Shown piece after piece: positions 56,118 to 63,688 of a stretch of DNA of 64,000 nt. The notes under the pieces are model-generated. The model was not told the origin of the DNA. It did no database searches and saw only the letters and a program-made list of their open reading frames with translations. The stretch's first letter is position 1, and the number at the start of each line of letters is the position of its first letter. Both the position numbers and the translations under genes were made by a program. The stretch lies in NCBI GenBank assembly GCA_021324305.1, contig JAJPJI010000034.1:44902-108901 (forward strand). The letters are read 5' to 3'. This stretch comes from Gammaproteobacteria bacterium. GTDB taxonomy: Bacteria > Pseudomonadota > Gammaproteobacteria > DSM-16500.

Positions 56118-57104
56118 ATGTTTTTTAGAAATATGTCTCCGATGAACAGGAGCGGGATTATTTACCTGCCAAAACATAATCATGTTCCGGTTCAAAGCAG
56201 TCCGCAATGCTATTATTTTACTTTTTTGCATTTGCTTGCCATGCATGGCAAGCGAGATTGCGTTCCTTCTTATGTCAGGGAGATTGTTGATGCATGTCAG
56301 TTTCAAGCGGATGGATATAGAGAGATTATGATTGACAAGATAACCCGTTATGCGGAAGAACTCGTCTGGATTGCTGATGAAATCATGAATGACGAGGATG
56401 ATGATTATGATGGGGACTGGATTGTGGATTTCATGGATAAATATGGAGTTGATTTTGCCATGGCAAGATTGCTCAATTTGCCAGTGAAAGAATTTGCAGA
56501 GTTAAACATGGAGGTGAATACACTTACGCCTGAACAGCTTGGAGCCATTCTGGAACGGTTTGGTCCAATCGCTATCCGCATCAGCCGTGGGAATGATCTG
56601 TCAAATATGGGAGATTTATCTGTCGCTGAAACAGTGAGATCATCAAGCGGTCTGGTTAAAAGCATTTACGCCGTCGATGATTATCCAGCTGAAATTCCTC
56701 ATTGCGTGCTTCTTGTTGGCTGTTCGAAGCAGCCTGCGCAACAGGTATACTTTGTTGATCCCAATTATCCACAGATTATTTTATCAATGCGATTTGAATT
56801 GTTTAGAGAAAATATTCTTATACCGGAGTTTGTATGCTTCGCGAGAAGTACTCTCAAACCTGATGATGTGATTTTTTCTTCAATACAACAGGCAAAACGA
56901 AAAAATGTGGATAATGGCCAGCAAATGAAACGATCCAGATATGAAAGTAATCCAGCACCAGGAGAAGCAGGTGATTACCTGTATTCGTCATTGGTCGATG
57001 GGGATGGAGCAGCCATGTTCTGGAGAGCAGAAAATGAAGCCTCGGCGCCAGCGGCTTCGGAACGGCAGGATTATTCCTCCATGTCATCAAAATATCTGAT
57101 CTGA
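56118..57104 (+). CDS. Candidate effector: papain-like cysteine protease (C58/C39-like)
   Basis: 328 residues from ATG 56118: GAGG lies 7 bases upstream, and the earlier ATG at 56076 abuts the -10 box. Catalytic triad pattern: Cys31 in SSPQCYYFTFLHLL, His195 in AEIPHCVLLVGC and Asp214 in VYFVDPNYPQ, the order and spacing of the YopT/AvrPphB-type papain fold. Acidic segments (NDEDDDYDGD) lie between. No signal peptide. The last 30 residues are Ser/Ala/Glu-rich and end in KYLI, a hydrophobic finish common in Dot/Icm substrates. Activity and host role are inferred. Confidence 0.7.
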   Translation: MFFRNMSPMNRSGIIYLPKHNHVPVQSSPQCYYFTFLHLLAMHGKRDCVPSYVREIVDACQFQADGYREIMIDKITRYAEELVWIADEIMNDEDDDYDGDWIVDFMDKYGVDFAMARLLNLPVKEFAELNMEVNTLTPEQLGAILERFGPIAIRISRGNDLSNMGDLSVAETVRSSSGLVKSIYAVDDYPAEIPHCVLLVGCSKQPAQQVYFVDPNYPQIILSMRFELFRENILIPEFVCFARSTLKPDDVIFSSIQQAKRKNVDNGQQMKRSRYESNPAPGEAGDYLYSSLVDGDGAAMFWRAENEASAPAASERQDYSSMSSKYLI

Positions 57105-57451
57105 TGCGCGTAATGGCAGGGTCAGGTATGGCATTTAGACTTTTTTCTCATTTACGCAACACGCTTCTTTAACTAAATCTAGGGAAGCAGTTTCTGCATA
57201 TTTTAAAATATCGAATTTTTATGGGAGAAGAGATTTTAAATAATATAGATATTCAATCAGGGATGATTTAAAAAATTTGCCTAAAGTAGAATGAATATAG
57301 AGAGCTTTCAACAAGGATATTTACATCGTTATATTGATGTTCTGAAAATTCCGAGCAGATCAAGTATTTGATTTTTTAATAATAAAAATTTATTTGAATG
57401 CGCAAGTTATAATAGAAGTACGTACCATATTTGGATATGGAGGTCATGCTA
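57105..57451. other. AT-rich intergenic stretch, no gene
   Basis: About 350 bases of low-GC sequence at the left edge of the accessory region. A -10-like TATAAT at 57411-57416 could serve the gene at 57452. No hairpin, repeat or open frame worth calling. Confidence 0.6.
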
Positions 57452-57865
57452 ATGAGAACAAAGACCAACATTCGAGATAATTGGCCGGATTTAGAAAAAT
57501 TTACATCTGCAGGTGCAAAACTCGCTAATTTATATGTCTATATTAGTCCAAGAAAGTCATTAACATTTAATTCTGGTTTTATCCATCGAGCTAAAAAAGA
57601 AATCGATAATGCAACGCATTTAGTATTTTCATATTCTAGATCAAAAAATGCCATAGTTTTCGAGTTTACAGACGATAACGAAGATCCTGGCGCGTTCAAA
57701 ATCACTAAGGGCGCGAACTATTCTGTAAATGCTGTGTCATTTTTTAACTATTATGGTATTGATGCTCAAAAAGCCCAAGGCAAATATATTCCTAAGCTTG
57801 AAAATATACCTAAGCGAGGAAATTGTTGGGTGATTTATCTTAACCAAAAAGTTGGCGAAAAATGA
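57452..57865 (+). CDS. Unknown protein paired with a GIY-YIG nuclease
   Basis: 137 residues. ATG 57452 lies 8 bases after GGAGG; the ATGs at 57437 and 57446 are too near it. No signal peptide; basic N terminus (RTKTNIRDNWPDLEKF). Contains alternating hydrophobic residues of an alpha/beta fold (LANLYVYISPRKSLTF; HLVFSYSRSKNAIVFEF). No known family. Its stop overlaps the nuclease start (ATGA), so the two proteins are made together and probably act together. AT-rich codon use points to recent acquisition. Confidence 0.75.
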   Translation: MRTKTNIRDNWPDLEKFTSAGAKLANLYVYISPRKSLTFNSGFIHRAKKEIDNATHLVFSYSRSKNAIVFEFTDDNEDPGAFKITKGANYSVNAVSFFNYYGIDAQKAQGKYIPKLENIPKRGNCWVIYLNQKVGEK

Positions 57866-58137
57866 GTTCAAAATCTGGGTATTTTTTTGCTTTAGAGGAG
57901 GCTCCAGATACATCCGGAGTTTATTTTTTATATCAAGAGAATATACTCGTATACATAGGAAAGTCTGATACTTCAGTAAAGAAACGCATACTCAATCATG
58001 ATAAGGACAAAAAAGATTTTAATAGCTATCGATATATTTATGTTCCCCCGAATCAAACAAGAAAAGTGGAAAAAGACGAGCTAAAAAAATACATGAAAAG
58101 GTATGGACAATTGCCGTTTTACAATCGACAAAAATAG
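57862..58137 (+). CDS. Minimal GIY-YIG nuclease-domain protein (91 aa)
   Basis: The protein is essentially one domain: SGVYFLYQENILVYIGKSD carries the two halves of the motif (GVY ... YIG) spaced about 10 residues apart, followed by SVKKRILNHDKDKKDF with the conserved Arg. A metal-binding Glu would be in VEKDELKKYMKRY. Single-domain GIY-YIG proteins occur as homing or restriction-type nucleases. Translationally coupled to the upstream gene by a 4-base overlap. It is followed at once by IS remnants. Confidence 0.85.
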   Translation: MSSKSGYFFALEEAPDTSGVYFLYQENILVYIGKSDTSVKKRILNHDKDKKDFNSYRYIYVPPNQTRKVEKDELKKYMKRYGQLPFYNRQK

Positions 58138-58257
58138 GGCTCTTCCCCTCCCCCAAATAATGGAATAACGGAAGGCTTCCATTGAAAGATGAAAATGATA
58201 CAGCGACGTGCTTATGGATTTCGGAATTTTGAAAATTATTTGCGGGGCGCTTACTAA
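58138..58257 (+). mobile_element. ISL3-family remnant with internal deletion
   Basis: Begins with GGCTCTTCCCCTCCCCC, an ISL3-type terminal repeat. This is joined directly to the end of an ISL3 transposase (from 58156: NNGITEGFH, stop, KMKMIQRRAYGFRNFENY), with the former CGA codon changed to TGA. The same DNA recurs at the right edge of the window (63945-64000), where the codon is still CGA. It cannot be active. Confidence 0.75.
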
Positions 58258-58273
58258 CCCATTGCTTCTTCAA

Positions 58274-58300
58274 TGGCCAGAGACAGAATCGAACTGTCGA
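58274..58300 (-). other. tRNA 3'-end remnant, probable att site
   Basis: Read on the minus strand it gives GACAGTTCGATTCTGTC (perfect T-arm, 5-bp stem and 7-base loop), then TCTGGCC plus A as the 3' acceptor strand and discriminator. This fits the end of a tRNA-Phe-type gene; the rest of the tRNA is absent. It adjoins the integrase fragment, so it is likely a duplicated attachment core. Confidence 0.65.
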
Positions 58301-58302
58301 CA

Positions 58303-58738
58303 TGACCAAGAAGCAGCATCATTGCGCTGGGAAAATGTGGATATGGATGCCAAAACGTTTACGCTGCATGATACGAAAAACAGGAACTCACATACGTTAC
58401 CGATGTCGGATTTTCTTTTGGAAATTTTCAAACGACGACAAGAAGCAAAAATGAATGAATATGTGTTTTCTGCCAACAGTGATACGGGTCATCTTATTGA
58501 ACCACGCAAAGCCATGCTGAAAGTGGCAGAATTATCGGGTGTCAGTTTTACCGTCCATGACCTGCGCCGAACATTTGTCACGATGGCGGAGAGTCTTGAA
58601 ATTCCAGCTTACGTGCTGAAACGGCTGCTTAATCATAATATGAATCATGATGTGACCGCGGATTATATCATCATGGATATTGAGCGGTTGAGAAAGCCTG
58701 TGCAGAAGATTTCGGATTATTTTCGGATTATTTGTTGA
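58303..58738 (+). pseudogene. Truncated tyrosine integrase (C-terminal fragment)
   Basis: The frame reads QEAASLRWENVDM and continues to the C terminus with HDLRRTFVTMAESLEIPAYVLKRLLNH and a final Tyr in ADYIIMD: the R-H-R...H...Y catalytic set of the tyrosine recombinases. The N-terminal arm-binding and core-binding parts (about two thirds of the protein) and probably the first catalytic Arg are gone; the upstream bases belong to the att remnant and the IS. Nonfunctional. Confidence 0.85.
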
Positions 58739-58835
58739 GGTGTATGGGGATCAAGCAAACTGCTGAAGTTGTTGTCATCCGACAGGGCAATGAGGGAGTG
58801 GCAGAAGGGCAAGCAGGATAAGTTGAGTATTCAAA

Positions 58836-58864
58836 AGGGGGTACAAATTGTACCCCTCTTTTTA
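58836..58864 (+). terminator. Rho-independent terminator downstream of the integrase fragment
   Basis: Stem AGGGGGTACAA / TTGTACCCCTC with a tight AAATT turn, followed by TTTTT. Confidence 0.8.
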
Positions 58865-58881
58865 AATTTGGTTTACCTGTG

Positions 58882-58927
58882 CTCTGAAGTTGTACTCTGA
58901 AGCAAATCACTTCAGAGTACTTCAGAG
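58882..58927. repeat. Four copies of an 8-base word in mirror array
   Basis: CTCTGAAG at 58882 and 58895, then its inverse CTTCAGAG at 58910 and 58920. The inner pair extends to a perfect 11-bp hairpin GTACTCTGAAG / CTTCAGAGTAC with loop CAAATCA. Lies between a terminator and the abiE operator; could be a protein-binding array or a recombination scar. Confidence 0.75.
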
Positions 58928-58989
58928 TGCATCTTCATAGTTATATGATTTTATAGTGAAATTTAATAAAAACATAGTGTTATTTTGAT

Positions 58990-59042
58990 TTAACTTAATA
59001 TTGACGCCCACTTGACTTATTCGGGTGTCAATATTAAGTTAA
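58990..59042 (+). promoter_or_regulatory. Inverted repeat operator of the abiE operon
   Basis: 20-bp arms (58990-59009 and 59023-59042) with one mismatch and a 13-base spacer. Left arm begins TTAACTTAATATTGAC; right arm is its reverse complement. It ends 4 bases before the abiEi ATG and includes its AAGGA ribosome-binding site. AbiEi antitoxins are known to bind inverted repeats in their own promoter. Confidence 0.8.
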
Positions 59043-59046
59043 GGAT

Positions 59047-59643
59047 ATGAAACCGAAAAATGCCTTGAAAAAACTTGAACCTCTTTTTCGTGCTCCTAGC
59101 TTTACCAGCAAGGAGGCCAGCAAGAGAGGGGTAAGCTCAGCAACACTTGCTTATTACGTAAATCAAAATGAGTTAATACGTATTGGGCATGGTGTGTATC
59201 GTACTGCTCATGTGCCCATGGTTGATGATTTTCGATGGGAGGAGTTAGCTGAAGCGGTGCAGCGTGCAAAAGATGGTGTGATTTGTTTAACTTCAGCACT
59301 TTATTTTTATCACCTAACGGAAGAAATGCCATCGCAATATTGGATAGCAATAAGGCATGGTACGGTGCATCGTGTTGCGCCTCCTGTGAAAGTAGTTAGG
59401 ATGCGTAATCTCAATCTTGGCAAAACAACAATCAAGATTGGCAATATTAAATTGCCAATTTTTGATAGAGAGCGAACCATTGTTGATGCTTTCCGATATC
59501 TCGGTCGTGAAACTGCTCTGAAAGCATTAAAAGCAGCGCTAACAAAAAAAGGTGCTGAAAGAATAGATATTGAAAAAATTAGAAAATATGCAAAGAAATT
59601 GAGAGTGAAAATAGAACCATTTTTAATAGCGATGACAATATGA
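59047..59643 (+). CDS. abiEi: AbiEi antitoxin (type IV toxin-antitoxin)
   Basis: 198 residues. N-terminal winged-helix: FTSKEASKRGVSSATLAYYVNQNELIRIGHGVYR is the HTH that binds the operator; the AbiEi C-terminal domain follows (VICLTSALYFYHLTEEMPSQYWIAIRHGTVHR and FDRERTIVDAFRYLG). It represses the operon and neutralises AbiEii without direct complex in known systems. RBS AAGGA overlaps the operator. Its stop overlaps the AbiEii start by 4 bases (ATGA). Confidence 0.92.
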   Translation: MKPKNALKKLEPLFRAPSFTSKEASKRGVSSATLAYYVNQNELIRIGHGVYRTAHVPMVDDFRWEELAEAVQRAKDGVICLTSALYFYHLTEEMPSQYWIAIRHGTVHRVAPPVKVVRMRNLNLGKTTIKIGNIKLPIFDRERTIVDAFRYLGRETALKALKAALTKKGAERIDIEKIRKYAKKLRVKIEPFLIAMTI

Positions 59644-60494
59644 ATGAATCAGCACTGAAAGAAAGATTAAAAGTAATTGCAGCAGAGAAAATTACTACCT
59701 TAAATAAAATATGGAAGCAGCTGTTATTAGAGCGTTTTCTGGCAAGGCTCTCTAACTCATCTTATCAGGATAAATTTATCTTTAAAGGTGGTTTGTTGCT
59801 TGCTCAGTATCTTCCCATTAACAGAGAGACAATTGATGTTGATTTTTTAATGACGAATATTCAAAGTCAAATGCAAAAAATTGAAGAAGTCATTAGGAAT
59901 ATCGCGGTTGTCAGTTCAGATGATGGATTTTCTTTTTCCTGGTATTCGATAGAAGAATTAATTCAACCGCATATGGAGTATGCAGGTTTTAGAGTAACGC
60001 TCAATGTTCAATTTGGAAAGATGCAAGACAAGATTCAAATAGACATTGGTGTTGGTGATGTAGTTGAACCTGTAGAGATGACATACGAATTATTTGAATA
60101 CAAAGGAAAGCCCATTTTTGCTGGTGAAATTACTTTGAGGGTCTATCCTCCGGAAACTATTTTTGCTGAGAAACTGGAGACAGTGGTTTCCAAAGGAGTG
60201 ATTAACAGTCGAATGAAAGATTATCATGATTTGCTTGTCATGATTCGTGAGCCGGATTTTCTAGTTATTGATAAGATGAGAGACGTAATTCATGCGACTT
60301 TTGCCCGGCGCGGAACACAAATGATGCCATCAATACAATTTGATGATTCTGGTATTCAAGGCCTACAGGCGCTTTGGAGTCGGCATTTAAACGGTCTGGG
60401 TGTGTTTAGGGAACGGTTAAATTTGCCTGAGAATATTCGTGAGGTAATTGGGGAAATTAATGATTGGATTGAATCGAATAAACTAATTTCCTGA
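59640..60494 (+). CDS. abiEii: AbiEii toxin (nucleotidyltransferase)
   Basis: 284 residues. DNA polymerase beta-like nucleotidyltransferase of the AbiEii family: KDKF-like entry YQDKFIFKGGLLLAQYL, RETIDVDFLM with catalytic Asp residues, IQIDIGVGDVV, and RVYPPETIFAEKLETVVSKG with the Lys/Glu of motif III/IV. Provides abortive infection against phage. AT-rich codon use and location beside a broken integrase suggest arrival on a mobile element. Same operon as abiEi. Confidence 0.93.
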   Translation: MNESALKERLKVIAAEKITTLNKIWKQLLLERFLARLSNSSYQDKFIFKGGLLLAQYLPINRETIDVDFLMTNIQSQMQKIEEVIRNIAVVSSDDGFSFSWYSIEELIQPHMEYAGFRVTLNVQFGKMQDKIQIDIGVGDVVEPVEMTYELFEYKGKPIFAGEITLRVYPPETIFAEKLETVVSKGVINSRMKDYHDLLVMIREPDFLVIDKMRDVIHATFARRGTQMMPSIQFDDSGIQGLQALWSRHLNGLGVFRERLNLPENIREVIGEINDWIESNKLIS

Positions 60495-60592
60495 ATTTTA
60501 TTGGTGTTACATGCCAGAAACTTGCTGCTAAAATTAGCAATAAGAATTTTTTTGTAATAAAATGCACTAAAATTGTTCTCTGTGGAAGCATC

Positions 60593-60697
60593 ATGAGTCA
60601 AAAATCCAATGAAGAGTTGATAGCTGAATGTTTGCGCTTGCGTCAAGAAAATGAACATTTGCGAAAACTTCTTAAATTGGATTTACATCAGCCATAA
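60593..60697 (+). CDS. Possible 34-aa fragment with helical start of a larger protein
   Basis: Open frame MSQKSNEELIAECLRLRQEN and on to LLKLDLHQP. The helical LRLRQENEHLRKLLKL pattern is common at the N terminus of large DNA-conflict helicases (TOTE-like), which raises the possibility that the rest was deleted. GGAAGC precedes it. It overlaps the tail of the pseudogene on the other strand. Confidence 0.25.
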   Translation: MSQKSNEELIAECLRLRQENEHLRKLLKLDLHQP

Positions 60698-61295
60698 AAT
60701 GTCGCCAACTATTAAGTAAGTATAAGCAACATACCTGTCTGCCCCTTCACGGATTACGATATTATCATGAGATCCTTTCTGTGCGGTTTTGAATATGCTA
60801 TCTAAGCGCTCACCAATAAATTTAAGCTGTGAACCAACTAGGTCTTCAAAGCGCTCAGAATTAGAGGAGTCCTCAATAAAGGCCATGATGCGATTTACAT
60901 AATTGTCCTTGCCTAATTTAATTTCCTGTTTACCTTTTTGGCGAGTTTTATTAGTCGCGGGAAAGATTGCATCAGCCAAATCTTGTAAAATTCTACGACA
61001 ACCATGAACCGCATTAGACCAATCTTCTGAATTATCAGATTCAAATTATCATAGATGGCTGTAAATTTTTTACCGAATCGGGAAGTAAACTACCGATTGA
61101 TGAATCAACACGTTCTTTAACTCTTGTAAATATATCTCCAGCTATATTTGAGAGCTTTAACTCATAATGCTTGCTTAGTGTATAGTGATAAATAAATGAT
61201 CTTCGAGAAGCAAGTCGACTTGAGTTTAGTGATGAAGCTGTCCTAATCTGAGCTCTCTCATCTTTGTTTCCTGCGCGCGTACTAAAAAGACACAG
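60683..61295 (-). pseudogene. Frameshifted HEPN/abortive-infection-like gene remnant
   Basis: Two frames on the minus strand join. The upstream part reads STRAGNKDERAQIRTASSL ... SLLPDSVKNLQ (61280-61050), then the frame shifts near 61045 (one T lost in a run) and continues as NSEDWSNAVHGCRRILQDL, DAIFPATN and LVGSQLKFIGERLDSIFKTAQKGSH, ending YTYLIVGDILWLM. The C-terminal pattern resembles AbiTii/HEPN-type abortive-infection proteins; I cannot name the family with certainty. The N terminus is missing (in-frame stop at 61296). Confidence 0.6.
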
Positions 61296-61558
61296 TTAGC
61301 CACTAGCTAAATAATCAGTAAAATATTTTGATTTCCATTGTAATAAAAAAGCTGGTTAATAGGGTGTTTTTGTGTTCTTTTTGTCCAATCAATATCTATA
61401 GGAAGATTACAAGAAAGCTAATTATCCCAGAGTGTTTATTTAATTAGCTACGTTAGCTAGCAAAAACCATGTTGCGCCAAATCGGTTGATCAAATAACAA
61501 TCATAATATAGTATTTGTTCAATTTTATATTATTAAAACAAAACGGGGCAATATTAAT

Positions 61559-63343
61559 ATGCAAGCTAGGTATACATTATTTCAAGTAAATAAACGAGAT
61601 CTTACCAGCCGAGAATTGAGTAGTAATCCAACTATAAGAAATAATTACGCTTTTCATGTTTCTTTATTAGAAGGCGCATTAAGAAACGGCCAGTGGTATT
61701 CAAATCTTGTTGGAAGCAGTGTGCGCGCAATAAAAAACATTTATTGTACATTTAATGAAACTAATGATTCCACTCGTTTAACTCTTATTATCGGTTACAC
61801 CCTCAATGGAAATGAGATGGTGGTTCATTCATTTGTTTCCGCTGACTTTTTCGAAGAACTCGGGGAGGAGGCGCGACTCACTACACCCTTTACTTTAAAT
61901 ACACAGGAACAAAGGGTTAATTTCTGGGATTGGCACTATAGGAACAATCGAGGAGAATGTGATGATCAAGCGCGAGGATTTGCTTATGATGCATGGCGCA
62001 ATATTTGGCATGACAATTTACGCCGCCACGGGAATTATATTAGGCCGGATTATATGGTGGATCGCCAAAATAATCAAAACAACCAAAATAATAATATTAA
62101 TTATGGCCAAAGCGTACATAATGAAAAGGTACACCAGTCGGTTAGTACATCATTGAGAAAATTAGATGCTAGATATGGAAAAAAATTGAATCAAGCAACC
62201 TGTCTTCAAGGATTGTTTAATTTTGTAGATCAATTAAGAAAATTATCTAATTATCAAAATAAAAACCAAACTGAATTGCATGAAATAGCTGCTGCTATAC
62301 GATGTTTAGAGCGCCTTTTAAGGACGGAATGGTTTACTAATGTTGAGCGAGGTTCAGGTTTTGACTTTAGAAAAGTCATTTCTTTAATCTGGACAGCGAT
62401 TCAAGATAACGAAACTTTAACTGTCCCTAAAGAGCAGGCTTTAGAACGATTTGTCCATCATTTATATCTGATCCAACGTGGTTATAATCTTGATGAAAAT
62501 GGACAGGATAATATGAGGCCAGAAGATAAATTTATCTGCGTTGGCGGTACATTTAATCAAATCGTTTGTTGCTTAAATGGCGGCTTGCATCCAGATGTGG
62601 AAATCATTTTTGCGACGAAGCAAACAGCAATGGCAAAATTAAGAGCCATCGTCTATGAATTGGTGGTTGATTACATCATAAATGAAGCTGAATCAAAGGA
62701 AAAATTAATTGAATCACTGCGTCAGATTTGTGATAACCCAGATGAAACATTACCTGAATGGTTATTCAATAATGTTAAGGAAAAGGCAACCAAAGCATTA
62801 TTATCCGATTATGAAGGTTTGTTAAGCGAATCCGAGTTGAATGAAGTGATTGAGTTTGGCGGTCCAGCCATTGATGTGAACCACAGGTTAATACAACTCA
62901 TCGATGTTGCTTGTAAAAGACAACAAGTAGCAACGACGTCATCAGGTACGCATAAAGATAAAGAAACAGAAACAGAAGCAGAAACAGAAGCAGAAACACA
63001 GAAACAGAAACAGAAACAGAAACAGAAACAGAAACAGAAACAGAAACACGTGCAAGATGATGCTACACCATCTGGTGATCTATCACAGATGCCACCTTTA
63101 GTATCTGAGGAGGAATTTATTCGCAATCAAAACCAAAAATCGCAAACAACCAGTACAACAGCGAAACCTTCGCAATTAGGCTACTTTGCTGCATCAAATT
63201 GCCGGAGCCAACAAGCGATAGCGCATTCTTCTGCGAAACCTGTGCCATCGAATCAAAAGCGAAATAGGCCAGCGCTCCCTGATGATTTCGATGGAAGCAG
63301 AATGAGCGGCGGCAGAAACAATAGTTCTTGTATGTTGCAATAA
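61559..63343 (+). CDS. Candidate effector with C-terminal CaaX box (594 aa)
   Basis: No signal peptide and no recognised domain. Residues 1-185 form one soluble module (FWDWHYRNNRGECDDQARGFAYDAW), then an Asn/Gln-rich linker (QNNQNNQNNNINYG), a helical middle (about 195-460), and a low-complexity block where (Glu-Thr)n/(Glu-Ala)n turns into (Gln-Lys)n. The protein ends SSCMLQ: Cys-aliphatic-aliphatic-Gln, a eukaryotic prenylation signal, as used by some Legionella effectors. Low GC and position between IS fragments suggest horizontal origin. Function unknown; host membrane targeting is inferred. Confidence 0.72.
   Translation: MQARYTLFQVNKRDLTSRELSSNPTIRNNYAFHVSLLEGALRNGQWYSNLVGSSVRAIKNIYCTFNETNDSTRLTLIIGYTLNGNEMVVHSFVSADFFEELGEEARLTTPFTLNTQEQRVNFWDWHYRNNRGECDDQARGFAYDAWRNIWHDNLRRHGNYIRPDYMVDRQNNQNNQNNNINYGQSVHNEKVHQSVSTSLRKLDARYGKKLNQATCLQGLFNFVDQLRKLSNYQNKNQTELHEIAAAIRCLERLLRTEWFTNVERGSGFDFRKVISLIWTAIQDNETLTVPKEQALERFVHHLYLIQRGYNLDENGQDNMRPEDKFICVGGTFNQIVCCLNGGLHPDVEIIFATKQTAMAKLRAIVYELVVDYIINEAESKEKLIESLRQICDNPDETLPEWLFNNVKEKATKALLSDYEGLLSESELNEVIEFGGPAIDVNHRLIQLIDVACKRQQVATTSSGTHKDKETETEAETEAETQKQKQKQKQKQKQKQKHVQDDATPSGDLSQMPPLVSEEEFIRNQNQKSQTTSTTAKPSQLGYFAASNCRSQQAIAHSSAKPVPSNQKRNRPALPDDFDGSRMSGGRNNSSCMLQ
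62963..63048 (+). repeat. Hexanucleotide microsatellite (GAAACA/CAGAAA)n
   Basis: About 14 hexamer units within the gene at 61559. The first six read GAAACA or GAAGCA (Glu-Thr/Glu-Ala); two extra bases then shift the phase so the rest reads CAGAAA (Gln-Lys). Units can be gained or lost without breaking the frame. Confidence 0.9.
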
Positions 63344-63362
63344 ACAAGCTTATGTGCAAAGA

Positions 63363-63413
63363 CGGTCTGGTTTTGATCTAATCGGTAGTGTTAGATTAGA
63401 TCGGAACCAAACC
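63363..63413 (+). terminator. Imperfect hairpin downstream of the CaaX gene
   Basis: TTTTGATCTAATC / GATTAGATCGGAAC arms extended by GGTCTGG / CCAAACC. Possibly a terminator; no T run follows, and the IS256 end begins at 63414. Confidence 0.4.
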
Positions 63414-63688
63414 GAGCCTGTAAAAATTTCTGTGTAACTAGCCACGTCATTAAACGGTGACTCTGTCACCGAATTCGATCATAAACCGATTCATCGCTGG
63501 CTTCCAGTTGTGAATCGGCATGGTCCATTTCCGGGAAATCCGCTCAATCGCCAAATAAAGCAATTTAAATACTGATTCATCGGAAGGGAAAACTCGCTTG
63601 TTTTTGATAGCTTTTCTCAAGGTCATATTCAGCGACTCAATCGCATTTGTGGTGTAGATGGTTCTTCGAATATCTGCTGGAAAGACCC
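63414..63688 (-). mobile_element. IS256-family transposase remnant
   Basis: Minus strand reads WVFPADIRRTIYTTNAIESL, NMTLRKAIKNKRVFPS, then IERISRKWTMPIHNWKP ending in EFGDRVTV and TAA at 63450: the C-terminal part of an IS256 transposase, with the GAGCCTGTAAAAATTT terminal repeat at its outer end. Only the last ~80 codons remain; the rest is cut by the ISL3 fragment. Confidence 0.85.

Noticed and set aside
62809..63126. Cys/Phe-rich minus-strand frame over the hexamer repeat
   Set aside because: Antisense of the repeat; low-complexity artefact.
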